Source: Sphingomonas sp. C3-2 (GTDB lineage: Bacteria > Pseudomonadota > Alphaproteobacteria > Sphingomonadales > Sphingomonadaceae). From it: a stretch of DNA of 64,000 nt. The translations under genes and the position numbers were made by a program. Location of the stretch: contig NZ_CP130322.1 in assembly GCF_033025475.1 (NCBI RefSeq), forward strand, positions 248,001 to 312,000, written 5' to 3'. Positions 40,824-49,080 of this stretch are shown piece after piece (within the stretch, counting starts at the first letter, position 1; the number at the start of each line of letters is the position of its first letter). The notes under the pieces are model-generated. The model saw only the letters and a list, made by a program, of their open reading frames with translations. It was not told the origin of the DNA and made no database searches.

Positions 40824-40877
40824 GCGCGACGATCCCGTGCGGCCGTTATCCGGCCAGCCGAGGCACCGCCTAAGGGC
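40813..40877 (+). promoter_or_regulatory. leuA leader attenuator-like RNA structure
   Basis: Segment 40816-40826 (GCCCTTAGGCG, containing the leader stop) is perfectly complementary over 11 nt to 40867-40877 (CGCCTAAGGGC). The first segment can instead fold locally (CGCGCC/GGCGCG, 40813-40828), and small hairpins at 40841-40855 (GGCC/GGCC) and 40861-40871 (AGGC/GCCT) compete. A ribosome paused on the Leu codons or at the stop would select between them. No T run follows, so control may act on translation, or by Rho, rather than by intrinsic termination. Confidence 0.6.
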
Positions 40878-40952
40878 CAGACGAAATCAGGGAACGAAAT
40901 AGAGCCGCGGCAGTGCGATCTGCCCGCGCGAATCTGAAGCCGAGAGAAGACA

Positions 40953-42662
40953 ATGCTGCGTGATCCTTCCGTAAAATACCGTGCCTTCCCCCAGATCGAC
41001 ATTGCCGATCGCCAATGGCCCAGCCGCACGATCACCAAGGCGCCGCGCTGGCTGTCGACCGACATGCGCGACGGCAACCAGGCGCTCATCGATCCGATGG
41101 ACAGCGAAAAGAAGCAGCGCTTCTTCGACCTGCTGGTCAAGGTCGGCTGCAAGGAGATCGAGGTCGGCTTTCCCTCGGCGGGCGCAACCGAATTCGATTT
41201 CATCAGCGGGCTGGTCCAGTCGGGCCGCATCCCCGACGACGTCTTCGTCCAGGTGCTCACCCAGTCGCGCCAGGACCTGATCGAAAAGAGCTTCGAAAGC
41301 CTGAAGGGCGCGAAGCAGGCGATCGTCCACCTGTACAACGCCGTCTCGCCCGCATGGCGCAAGATCGTGTTCAACATGGACCGCGCCGAGGTGAAGGACA
41401 TCGCGATCCGCGGTGCCAAGATCCTGCGCGACGAAGCCGCCAAGCAGCCGAACACCGACTGGCATTTCGAATATTCGCCCGAAACCTTCTCGACCGCCGA
41501 ACTCGATTTCTCGGTAGAGGTGTGCGAGGCGGTGATGGATATCCTGCGCCCGACGCCGGAAAAGCCGCTGATCCTCAACCTGCCCGCCACGGTCGAGGCC
41601 GCGACGCCCAATATCTATGCAGACCAGATCGAATGGTTCTGCCGCAACATCCCCAACCGCGATTCGGTGGTTATCTCGCTGCACCCGCATAACGATCGCG
41701 GCACCGGCGTGGCGGCGGCCGAACTGGGCCTGATGGCGGGCGGCGACCGCGTCGAAGGCTGCCTGTTCGGCAATGGCGAACGCACCGGCAACTGCGATCT
41801 GGTGACCGTCGCACTCAACCTGTACACGCAGGGCGTCGATCCCGAACTGGACTTCTCGGATATCGACGACGTGATCCGCACGGTCGAATATTGCAACAAC
41901 ATCCCCGTCCATCCGCGCCATCCCTATGCCGGCGATCTGGTGTTCACCGCCTTTTCGGGTTCGCACCAGGACGCGATCAAGAAGGGCTTTGCCGCGCAGG
42001 AAGCGCGCAACGATGAATATTGGGAAGTCCCCTATCTGCCGATCGACCCCGCCGATCTGGGCCGCAGCTACGAAGCCGTGATCCGCGTCAATTCGCAATC
42101 GGGCAAGGGCGGCGTCGCCTGGGTGATCGAACAGGACAAGGGGCTGAAGCTGCCCAAGCGCATGCAGGCCGATTTCAGCCGCCATGTGCAGGCGCTGGCC
42201 GATGAAACCAGCCGCGAACTGAACTCGGCGGATATCTGGGAAACCTTCCGCAGCGTCTATGCGCTCGACGGCGAACATCCCTTCGGCCTCGTCGAATATC
42301 AGGAATCGCACGCCCCCGGCGCGTCGGGCGGCGCAAACCGCACCTTTATCGGCAAGGTCCGCCTCGACGGCGAAGTCCGCTCGATCAGCGGGCGCGGCAA
42401 CGGCCTGATTTCGTCGGTGCTCGCCGCGCTGCGCGACGAATGCGGCATCGAACTCGAAGTCGCCGATTACAGCGAACACGCCATCGGTCACGGCACCGAT
42501 GCGCAGGCTGCGGCCTATGTCGAATGCAAGACGCCCGATGGCCGCACGGTCTACGGTGTCGGCGTCGATGCCGATGTGGCAACCGCCTCGGTCCGCGCGG
42601 TGATGAGCGCCGCGAACGGCATCGGCCAGTCCGCCGTCGCCAAGGCTGTGAACGCCGCCTGA
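40953..42662 (+). CDS. leuA: 2-isopropylmalate synthase
   Basis: A 569-residue enzyme that condenses acetyl-CoA with 2-oxoisovalerate, the first committed step of leucine synthesis. The catalytic TIM barrel has [15 protein letters not shown] and [40 protein letters not shown]-type motifs (metal-binding HPHND). The C-terminal allosteric LeuA-dimer domain (about 430-569) for leucine feedback is present. Length and the [14 protein letters not shown] start mark the long LeuA type. It is preceded by a Leu-rich leader peptide with alternative RNA pairings. Confidence 0.97.
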   Translation: MLRDPSVKYRAFPQIDIADRQWPSRTITKAPRWLSTDMRDGNQALIDPMDSEKKQRFFDLLVKVGCKEIEVGFPSAGATEFDFISGLVQSGRIPDDVFVQVLTQSRQDLIEKSFESLKGAKQAIVHLYNAVSPAWRKIVFNMDRAEVKDIAIRGAKILRDEAAKQPNTDWHFEYSPETFSTAELDFSVEVCEAVMDILRPTPEKPLILNLPATVEAATPNIYADQIEWFCRNIPNRDSVVISLHPHNDRGTGVAAAELGLMAGGDRVEGCLFGNGERTGNCDLVTVALNLYTQGVDPELDFSDIDDVIRTVEYCNNIPVHPRHPYAGDLVFTAFSGSHQDAIKKGFAAQEARNDEYWEVPYLPIDPADLGRSYEAVIRVNSQSGKGGVAWVIEQDKGLKLPKRMQADFSRHVQALADETSRELNSADIWETFRSVYALDGEHPFGLVEYQESHAPGASGGANRTFIGKVRLDGEVRSISGRGNGLISSVLAALRDECGIELEVADYSEHAIGHGTDAQAAAYVECKTPDGRTVYGVGVDADVATASVRAVMSAANGIGQSAVAKAVNAA

Positions 42663-42670
42663 TCCGCTTC

Positions 42671-42700
42671 ATCCGCCCCGGCCACCGCGCCGGGGCGGAT
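42671..42700. terminator. Shared hairpin between convergent leuA and acylphosphatase genes
   Basis: A perfect 12-bp stem (ATCCGCCCCGGC / GCCGGGGCGGAT, loop 6 nt) begins 8 bp after the leuA stop and touches the stop codon of the opposing gene. It has no T run on either side; it probably serves as a bidirectional 3' end. Confidence 0.65.
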
Positions 42701-42978
42701 CAGCCCGTCGGCCGGGTCACGAACCCCGCTTCGGGCACCTCCGCCCGGTCCGAAATCGCGATTTCGTCGACCCGGGCCAGCGCCGGCCCGTTATGGCAGG
42801 CGTTCAGAAACGCCCGCACCTTCGCCGCGTCGCCGGAAATCACCGCCTCCACGCTGCCATCGGCGCGATTGCGCACCCAGCCGTCCAGCCCCATGTCGCG
42901 CGCCGCGTGCGCCGCCCAGGCGCGGTATCCCACGCCCTGTACCCGGCCGGTGATGATTAGGTGACGGGTTGCAATCAT
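42700..42978 (-). CDS. Acylphosphatase
   Basis: A 92-residue enzyme that hydrolyses acyl phosphates. It contains the signature GRVQGVGYRAWAAHAARDMG with the phosphate-binding Arg, and WVRNRADGSVEAVISG with the catalytic Asn. ATG 42978 has AAAGG 6 nt upstream and gives normal family length; a TTG at 42999 is a weaker alternative. It converges on leuA and has no operon partner. Confidence 0.92.
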   Translation of the reverse strand: MIATRHLIITGRVQGVGYRAWAAHAARDMGLDGWVRNRADGSVEAVISGDAAKVRAFLNACHNGPALARVDEIAISDRAEVPEAGFVTRPTG

Positions 42979-43084
42979 CTCCAGCCTTTCGCCGTTCAAG
43001 AGGCTGTCAGCATATCGCCTTTTGGTGCGCCGTGCGAAAATTGACGGAAAATTGCATTTCGCGTAAATATTTTGTTAAATTTAT

Positions 43085-43179
43085 ACGCTTGTAGAAGTTT
43101 ATATTCCATATTACCTATTACTTGCAGCTCCTTCGGAGCCTGCGGAGCTAAACTCGACCCCGCTTCGGCGGGGTTTTTT
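43085..43179 (+). ncRNA. Candidate orphan small RNA
   Basis: In the gap between two divergent genes, an A/T-rich promoter-like block (about 43040-43120) is followed by a hairpin (GCTCC-TTC-GGAGC, 43127-43139; a longer alternative pairs AGCTCC with GGAGCT) and then a textbook terminator. No plus-strand gene precedes the terminator after leuA, which has its own 3' hairpin. A short untranslated transcript of about 60-80 nt is the simplest explanation; the 5' end is a guess. Confidence 0.5.
43157..43179 (+). terminator. Rho-independent terminator in the orphan intergenic region
   Basis: Stem ACCCCGC / GCGGGGT with a TTCG tetraloop is followed by TTTTTT. Confidence 0.94.
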
Positions 43180-43353
43180 ACGTGTGCGCACAAGCGCGAC
43201 ACCCACGCGCACCGCATGTCGCCTTTGATGCGCCCTTCGCCCGCCATCGCGCCGGGCCGATACCCCCTCTGACCACCCCCGCCGCGCATCTGTTCAACCC
43301 GCCGCAACGCGGATAGCATCGGCCGCCGGGGATCAGGGAAAGGACGGACGGAG
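43180..43353. other. Leader region of the peroxiredoxin gene
   Basis: The remaining 170 bp before the peroxiredoxin start are GC-rich and hold no recognisable gene. Promoter elements were not identified with confidence. Confidence 0.4.
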
Positions 43354-44013
43354 ATGTCACTTCGCATCAATTCCGAGGCGCCGAATTTCACCGCCGAAAC
43401 CACCGAGGGCCCGATCGATTTCCACGACTGGATCGGCAATGGCTGGGCAATCCTCTTTTCCCATCCCAAGGATTTTACGCCGGTCTGCACCACCGAACTC
43501 GGCTATATGGCCAGGCTCAAGCCCGAATTCGACAAGCGCAACACCAGGATCATCGGGCTCAGCGTCGATCCCGTCACCAACCATGCGAAATGGGCAGAGG
43601 ATATCGCCGAGACGCAAGGCACGGCGCCCAATTTCCCGATGATCGGCGATACCGACCTCAAGGTTTCCAAGCTCTACAACATGCTGCCCGAGGAAATTGA
43701 CGGCGGGTCCGATGGGCGCACCGCGGCGGATAATGCCACCGTCCGCACCGTCTTCATCATCGGGCCGGACAAGCGGATCAAGCTGATGATGAGCTATCCG
43801 ATGACCACGGGCCGCAATTTCGACGAGATCCTCCGCGTGCTCGATTCGATCCAACTCACCGCCAAACACCGCGTCGCGACGCCGGTGAACTGGCAACGCG
43901 GGGAAGATGTGATCATCGCCGGCTCGGTTTCGGACGAAGAAGCAAAGGGCCTTTATCCGGACGGATGGAACGCCCCCCGCCCCTATCTGCGCATCGTGCC
44001 GCAGCCGCACTGA
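43354..44013 (+). CDS. 1-Cys peroxiredoxin (Prx6 family)
   Basis: A 219-residue peroxidase that reduces hydrogen peroxide and organic hydroperoxides. The peroxidatic Cys45 lies in HPKDFTPVCTTELGYMA. It is the only cysteine in the protein, so this is a 1-Cys enzyme that needs an external thiol for regeneration. The long C-terminal extension (about 165-219, PVNWQRGEDVIIAGSVSDEEAKGLYPDGW) is typical of the Prx6 group. The stop is 2 bp before the persulfide dioxygenase gene, making a two-gene operon for oxidant and sulfane-sulfur stress. Confidence 0.95.
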   Translation: MSLRINSEAPNFTAETTEGPIDFHDWIGNGWAILFSHPKDFTPVCTTELGYMARLKPEFDKRNTRIIGLSVDPVTNHAKWAEDIAETQGTAPNFPMIGDTDLKVSKLYNMLPEEIDGGSDGRTAADNATVRTVFIIGPDKRIKLMMSYPMTTGRNFDEILRVLDSIQLTAKHRVATPVNWQRGEDVIIAGSVSDEEAKGLYPDGWNAPRPYLRIVPQPH

Positions 44014-44015
44014 CC

Positions 44016-45053
44016 ATGTTGTTCGAAAGCTTCACCGCCGGCGGCTGCCGCTCATATCTGCTAGGCTGCGAAAGCTCGTGCGCCGCGGTGCTGATCGATC
44101 CGGAGCTTAGCCTGATCGATCATTATCGCGGCCATGTGCTCCAGCACGGGCTGACGGTGCGTTACGTCGTCGATACGCACACCCATGCCGATCATTTCTC
44201 CGCCAGCCGCCAGCTTGGCCAGATCTTCGGCGCGCATGTCGTGATGCACCGGCTGAGCGCGGCGCCCTATGCCGATATGCGGCTCGACGACGGCGACATG
44301 TTGATCGCGGGCAGCCTCAAGCTCACCGCCATGCATACGCCGGGGCACACGCGCGATTCGATGTGCCTCGTCATGGAAGACCGCGTCTTTACCGGCGATA
44401 CGCTGCTGATCGGCGGCACCGGACGCACCGATCTTCCCACCGGCGATCCGCACCAATTGCACGAAAGCCTGTTCGACAAGCTCCTCCGGCTTTCCGGTGA
44501 TCTGCGCGTCTATCCCGCGCACGATTATAAGGGGCGCGATCATTCGACCATCGCCGAGGAAATCGCCGCCAACCCGCGCCTCCAGATGGCCGAACGCGAT
44601 GCCTTTGTGGCGATGATGCGCGATCTCGATCTCGCCGCCCCCACCCATCTTACCGAGGCGCTGCGCACCAATATGAGCGGCGGCAAGACGGTCGCCCAAC
44701 TGCTCTCCGAAGCCGCCGCAAAGGTGCCCTTCATGTCTATGGCCGAACTCAGCACGCGGTTGGGCAGTAACAGCGGCGATCTCATCGTCATCGATCTGCG
44801 CGAAAAGGACGCCTATGATGCGGGCCATATCGCTACCGCCCGCCATCTGCCGCGCGGTCAGATGGAACTTCGTGTGAACACCGAGCTTCCCGATCCGACG
44901 ATCCGCATCGTCACCTGCTGCGAACTCGGCAAGATTTCGACGCTCGCCGCCGCCACGTTGCGCGAGCTTGGCTATATGCGCGCCACCGCGCTCGATGGCG
45001 GCGTCGCTGCCTGGCGCCAGGCGGGCCATGCGATGGAAGCGACAAAGGGCTAA
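44016..45053 (+). CDS. Persulfide dioxygenase-rhodanese fusion
   Basis: A 345-residue two-domain protein. The N-terminal metallo-beta-lactamase domain (about 1-230) has the ETHE1-type iron site THTHADHFSAS, TPGHTRDSMC, FTGDTLLIGGTGRTD and YPAHDYKG. The C-terminal rhodanese domain (about 245-345) has IVIDLREKDAYDAGHI and the active-site Cys in VTCCELGKIS. Such fusions oxidise glutathione persulfide to sulfite and exchange sulfane sulfur with thiosulfate. It lies directly behind the peroxiredoxin gene. No regulator is adjacent. Confidence 0.9.
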   Translation: MLFESFTAGGCRSYLLGCESSCAAVLIDPELSLIDHYRGHVLQHGLTVRYVVDTHTHADHFSASRQLGQIFGAHVVMHRLSAAPYADMRLDDGDMLIAGSLKLTAMHTPGHTRDSMCLVMEDRVFTGDTLLIGGTGRTDLPTGDPHQLHESLFDKLLRLSGDLRVYPAHDYKGRDHSTIAEEIAANPRLQMAERDAFVAMMRDLDLAAPTHLTEALRTNMSGGKTVAQLLSEAAAKVPFMSMAELSTRLGSNSGDLIVIDLREKDAYDAGHIATARHLPRGQMELRVNTELPDPTIRIVTCCELGKISTLAAATLRELGYMRATALDGGVAAWRQAGHAMEATKG

Positions 45054-45102
45054 TCAGGAGACGGCCGGCGTCACCCCTTCAAATGATGCCGGCCAGCCCG
45101 GT

Positions 45103-46164
45103 TCAGGCCAGTGCAGGATAATCGGTAAATCCCTCGGCCCCCGGCGTGTAGAGCGTGTTGAAATCGATCGCGTTCAGCGCTGCGCCGCTTTGCAGCCGCT
45201 CAACAAAATCGGGATTGGCGATGAAGCGTCGGCCAAAGGAAATGGCCGTCGCCCCGCCGGTTTCCACCAGCTCTTGCGCCACCTCGGCCGGCATCTCGTC
45301 GCGGTTCAGGATCAGATTTCCCGTCCAGCGTTCGCGCACCAATGCCAGGCTATCCAGCTGCGGATTGGGCACGTCGATCAGGTGCAGATAGGCCAGCCCC
45401 ATCGGCGCCACGGCCTCGAGCAGCGCGCCGTAGGTTTCCACCGGATCGGCATCGTGAATATCGTTGAACGGATTGCCGGGGCAGATACGGAAACCCACCC
45501 GACCGGGGCCCGCCACCGCCGCCATTGCCGTGAGCGCCTCGACGACGAAGCGGATACGGTTCTGGGCGCTGCCGCCATAAGCGTCGATCCGCTGGTTCGA
45601 ATTGGACGACAAGAACTGCGCGGGCAGATAGCCGCTGGTGCAGTGCAGTTCCACGCCGTCGCATCCGGCGGCCAGCGCATTGCGCGTCGCTTCGGCAAAC
45701 TCAGCGATCACGCCCGGAATTTCCGCGATATCGAGCGCGCGGGGCTCATCAAGGTCAACCATCCCCTGCTCGGTGAAGATCTGCCCCGCCGCGCGGATGG
45801 CCGACGGCGCGACGCTCTCGGTGCCTTCCGCCTTGTTCAGCTGACTGGCGACACGGCCCACATGCATGATCTGCATCACGATCCGCCCGCCCGCGCCGTG
45901 CACGGCGTCGGTCACGCTCTTCCACGCTTCGATCTGGGCTGCGTCATGGATGCCGGGGGTGCGGCAATATCCCTTGCCGTTCGCACTGGGCTGCGTGCCC
46001 TCGGTGATGATCAGCCCGGCCGATGCACGCTGGCGATAATAGGCGACATGCAGGTCGGTCGGCACATCGCCTTCCCCCGCCCGGCTGCGCGTCATCGGCG
46101 CCATGACGACGCGATTGGACAGCGCGATATTCCCCAGCATGGCGGGGTCGAACAAATTTGGCAC
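45103..46164 (-). CDS. Old yellow enzyme family ene-reductase
   Basis: A 353-residue FMN-dependent NAD(P)H oxidoreductase with an OYE TIM barrel: NRVVMAPMTRSRAG, ASAGLIITEGTQPSANGKGY, QIMHVGRVA and ISFGRRFIANPDFVERL. The active-site pair usually HxxN or HxxH reads HCTS (GVELHCTSGYLPAQFL), so the second proton donor may be altered. GTG 46164 is chosen because GGGAG lies 6 nt upstream. It is the last gene of the minus-strand catabolic operon, separated from the DUF1214 gene by a perfect inverted repeat. It probably reduces an activated C=C bond of the pathway substrate. Confidence 0.9.
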   Translation of the reverse strand: MPNLFDPAMLGNIALSNRVVMAPMTRSRAGEGDVPTDLHVAYYRQRASAGLIITEGTQPSANGKGYCRTPGIHDAAQIEAWKSVTDAVHGAGGRIVMQIMHVGRVASQLNKAEGTESVAPSAIRAAGQIFTEQGMVDLDEPRALDIAEIPGVIAEFAEATRNALAAGCDGVELHCTSGYLPAQFLSSNSNQRIDAYGGSAQNRIRFVVEALTAMAAVAGPGRVGFRICPGNPFNDIHDADPVETYGALLEAVAPMGLAYLHLIDVPNPQLDSLALVRERWTGNLILNRDEMPAEVAQELVETGGATAISFGRRFIANPDFVERLQSGAALNAIDFNTLYTPGAEGFTDYPALA

Positions 46165-46182
46165 GTCTTGCTCCCATAACGG

Positions 46183-46210
46183 CCATGGGAACGGTTGCCC
46201 GTTCCCATGG
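46183..46210. repeat. Perfect 12-bp inverted repeat upstream of the old yellow enzyme gene
   Basis: CCATGGGAACGG, a 4-nt loop, then CCGTTCCCATGG. It lies between the DUF1214 and old yellow enzyme genes, just before the latter's Shine-Dalgarno. There is no T run. It may be an operator or an intercistronic hairpin that stabilises or separates the two messages. Confidence 0.7.
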
Positions 46211-46240
46211 TAAACTCTCAATCTTGGGCGGTTTGCCCGG

Positions 46241-47425
46241 TCACCATTTGAAGCGCTGAACAATCCCGCGACGGCGGCGGTCAAGCTGTTCGCGGCGCGC
46301 GGGCGCATCGATGCGCTTGATGTCCTGCGGCAGATGATCGAACAGCTCGGCCAGCTTCACCTGCTCGCACTGCGGCACCGGATAATGATCGGCGATCATC
46401 CAGCGATAGGTGATATACCCCTCGCTATGCCCCGACGGATCGAGCCAGTTGGGCACGCCCGGATCCTTGTGCGAGACGACAACGATCAGCTCGCCATCAT
46501 CCTCGATCGCGGCATAATGGCAGTTGGTGTTCGACATGCGGTAGCGATAATCCATCGTCTCCCACCAGTAATTGCCGAACTCAACCGCCCAATATTGTGC
46601 CTCGGGCGGGCGGACGCGGATGATCAGCGCCTCGTCCTCGGGCAGCTTCCAATAGGAAATCAGTGGCTCGCCACCCGGCGTCGCGTCGATCTTGTTGTCA
46701 TCGAGCTGGCGGTAGGACAGGAACTTGTTGGGCTGCACCTTCCACTTGTCGATCATGTCCGCCCAATAGGTGATCGACCATTTCAGCCAGTGCGACGCTG
46801 CGGCCAGCCCTTCCACCAGCGTTTCGGGCGCCAGCTGCGGCGGCGTGCCGTCGCCGGTCATCAGGTCGATGCGCGCTTCCATCGGCTTTTCGCCTTCCCA
46901 GTCCGCAAAGAACTGGCGGAAGGTGAGGCGGAAAGTGTCGGGCGTCGACCTGATCCAGTTTTTGCCGGGTTGCGGCTCGGGGCTCACCCAAAGCTCGAAA
47001 TTGCCGTCTGCATCGACGTCGAGATCATCGGCGAACAACACCGAGGGAACCGCGCCGCCCCAGGGCGTCTCACCGCGCTCGACCACGGTGACGCTGAAAT
47101 AACGGGCGGTGCCGCGATTGCCCGACACACGGTAGGTATCGGTGCCGTTGATCGGCGCGCCGACATAGAGCGCGTCGGTATTGTCGCCGCCCTGTTTCCG
47201 CATCGGATCGAAATAGTGCATCAGTTCGGGGTGGAGCGGATCCTTGTTCTCCATCTCGAAGGCCAGCGCGAGCGCGATGTTGCGCGACAGCGCCCGGATC
47301 CCGGCGGCGCGGTCCACCGGGTTGCTCGCGGCGGTTTCGCGGAATGCCGCTTCGCCGGCCTGCTTCAGCTCATCGCAAAATGTGTTCCAGGCATTGCGAA
47401 GCACGATGTCATGGTCAGCAGTCAT
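46241..47425 (-). CDS. DUF1214-domain protein
   Basis: A 394-residue soluble protein with no signal peptide. The C-terminal half matches the DUF1214 pattern: GGEPLISYWKLPEDEALIIRV, YWAVEFGNYWWETMDYRYRMSNTN, DGELIVVVSHKDPGVPNWLDPSGHSEGYITYRW. The family fold is beta-rich and its chemistry is not established. In actinobacteria and sphingomonads such genes occur beside SDRs and sulfotransferases in steroid- or terpenoid-like degradation clusters, as here. Third from last in the minus-strand operon order sulfotransferase-SDR-SDR-DUF1214-OYE. Confidence 0.8.
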   Translation of the reverse strand: MTADHDIVLRNAWNTFCDELKQAGEAAFRETAASNPVDRAAGIRALSRNIALALAFEMENKDPLHPELMHYFDPMRKQGGDNTDALYVGAPINGTDTYRVSGNRGTARYFSVTVVERGETPWGGAVPSVLFADDLDVDADGNFELWVSPEPQPGKNWIRSTPDTFRLTFRQFFADWEGEKPMEARIDLMTGDGTPPQLAPETLVEGLAAASHWLKWSITYWADMIDKWKVQPNKFLSYRQLDDNKIDATPGGEPLISYWKLPEDEALIIRVRPPEAQYWAVEFGNYWWETMDYRYRMSNTNCHYAAIEDDGELIVVVSHKDPGVPNWLDPSGHSEGYITYRWMIADHYPVPQCEQVKLAELFDHLPQDIKRIDAPARREQLDRRRRGIVQRFKW

Positions 47426-47481
47426 GTTTCGTTTCCTTCAGAATATTATGGGGTGCCGCCACGGGGACGGCGCCCGGCATT

Positions 47482-48255
47482 TCAGTCGATCTTGGCGTCG
47501 ATGCAGCCGACACGCGCCGAAAGCCCGCCGTCCACCGGCAGCACGGCGCCGTTGACGTAGCTGCTGTCTTCGGAGGCGAGGAAAAGTGCCGCCGCCGCGA
47601 TCTCATCGGGCGATCCGCACCGCGCATAGCTTTCGATCTTCGCGCGTGTCTCACGGCCATCATCGGTCGCGTCGAACCATGCCAGCAGCGGCTTGGTCGC
47701 CGCATTGGGCAGGATCGCGTTGACGCGCACGCCCGCCTTGAAATTCTCGACCGCAGCGGTTTGCGTCAGGCTGATCACCCCCGCCTTGGCGGCGCCGTAA
47801 ACGCCAAGCCCCGGCGCACCGCCAATGCCCGCCGATGACGAGATATTGATGATCGTCCCTGACTTCTGGGCGCGCATCGGGCGCAGCGCCGCCCGGATGC
47901 CGTAAAAAGTGGAGGTCAGGTTGCCCGCGATCACCCGGTGCCAGCTTTCATCGCTCAGTTCGGCGAGCCGCCCCGGCAACGTGAATCCGACATTGTTGAC
48001 GAGCACATCGATCCGACCGAAGCGGTTGACCGGCTCAGCGATCAGCGCCTCGACCGCCTCGGCGGAGGTCACGTCGCATTGCCAGGCAATCGCGCGGTCG
48101 CCCAAGGCGGCTGCAACATTCTCAGCCTTGGCAAGATCGATGTCCGCCACGAAGACGGTTGCGCCCTCGGCCACGAAGCGGGCGGCGATCGCGGCGCCGA
48201 TGCCGCCCTCGCCACCGCTGCCCGTGACGACGCAGATGCGGTCCGCCAGCCTCAC
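47482..48255 (-). CDS. Short-chain dehydrogenase/reductase (second copy)
   Basis: A 257-residue classical SDR. The cofactor site TGSGGEGGIGAA, Asp in VADIDLA (suggesting NAD preference), NNVG, catalytic Ser in NISSSAGIGG and YGAAK are all present. GTG 48255 overlaps the stop of the upstream SDR gene by four bases (GTGA), so the two SDRs are coupled. Its likely role is oxidation or reduction of a hydroxyl or keto group on the cluster's substrate. Confidence 0.9.
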   Translation of the reverse strand: MRLADRICVVTGSGGEGGIGAAIAARFVAEGATVFVADIDLAKAENVAAALGDRAIAWQCDVTSAEAVEALIAEPVNRFGRIDVLVNNVGFTLPGRLAELSDESWHRVIAGNLTSTFYGIRAALRPMRAQKSGTIINISSSAGIGGAPGLGVYGAAKAGVISLTQTAAVENFKAGVRVNAILPNAATKPLLAWFDATDDGRETRAKIESYARCGSPDEIAAAALFLASEDSSYVNGAVLPVDGGLSARVGCIDAKID

Positions 48256-49076
48256 GGCATGTACACGCCGCCGCTGACCGAAATCAGCTGGCCGGTGATA
48301 TAGCCCGAGCAATCGGATGCCAGGAACATGGCAAGATTGGCGATATCTTCGGGGCGCCCCAGCCGCTTGATCGGCATCGAGCTCATGTTAAACAGCGTGC
48401 CGTCCTCCATCGACTGTTGCATCCCCTCGGGCGTGCCCATGTCGAGACGGTGCCAGAAGCTGCCCGACGCGATGTCCTCATTATTGTGCGGAACGATCCA
48501 GCCCGGCGCGATCGTGTTCACGCGGATGCCCTTGGGCCCCCATTCATAGGCCAGCGTCTTGGTCAGGCTGTTCACAAAGCCCTTCACCGCGCCGTAATGG
48601 ACGATGCTCTGCGCCGCCTCGCCCAGCAGCGACGAGTTGGAGGAGATATTGATGACGCTGCCTGTCCCGCGCGACACCATGTCGGGCGCCACCGCCAGAG
48701 TCGCGTTCACCACGCCGTCAATATTGAGCGCGATTTCCCAGCGCCGGGTCTCGTCGTCCAGATCCTCGAACGCGTAGTTGCTCTTCACGCCGCCGGCATT
48801 GTTGACCAACACGTCGATCAACCCGAAGCGCTCATGCGCAATGGCCACCATCGCATCGACACTGGCACGATCGGTGACGTCGGTCGCCACCGGCAGCACG
48901 GTGCCGGCACAGCCCAGTTCCTTCGCACGCGCCGCCAGCTTTTCGCCGGTCGCCAGATCGCGCGATGCGGAGATCACGTTCGCCCCTTCACGGGCGAATT
49001 CGATCACCAGCCCATGGCCGATCCCGCCGCTGCCGCCGGTGACGACGACGGTTTTGCCCTTCAGACCCAGATCCAT
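48252..49076 (-). CDS. Short-chain dehydrogenase/reductase (first copy)
   Basis: A 274-residue classical SDR with TGGSGGIGHG, NNAGGVKSNYAFEDL, Ser in NISSNSSLLGEAAQ and the catalytic YGAVK. The C-terminal segment has a longer substrate loop (HNNEDIASGSFWHRLDMG) than its neighbour, so it likely acts on a different intermediate. It starts 4 bp after the sulfotransferase stop and overlaps the next SDR. Confidence 0.92.
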   Translation of the reverse strand: MDLGLKGKTVVVTGGSGGIGHGLVIEFAREGANVISASRDLATGEKLAARAKELGCAGTVLPVATDVTDRASVDAMVAIAHERFGLIDVLVNNAGGVKSNYAFEDLDDETRRWEIALNIDGVVNATLAVAPDMVSRGTGSVINISSNSSLLGEAAQSIVHYGAVKGFVNSLTKTLAYEWGPKGIRVNTIAPGWIVPHNNEDIASGSFWHRLDMGTPEGMQQSMEDGTLFNMSSMPIKRLGRPEDIANLAMFLASDCSGYITGQLISVSGGVYMP

Positions 49077-49080
49077 CTGC

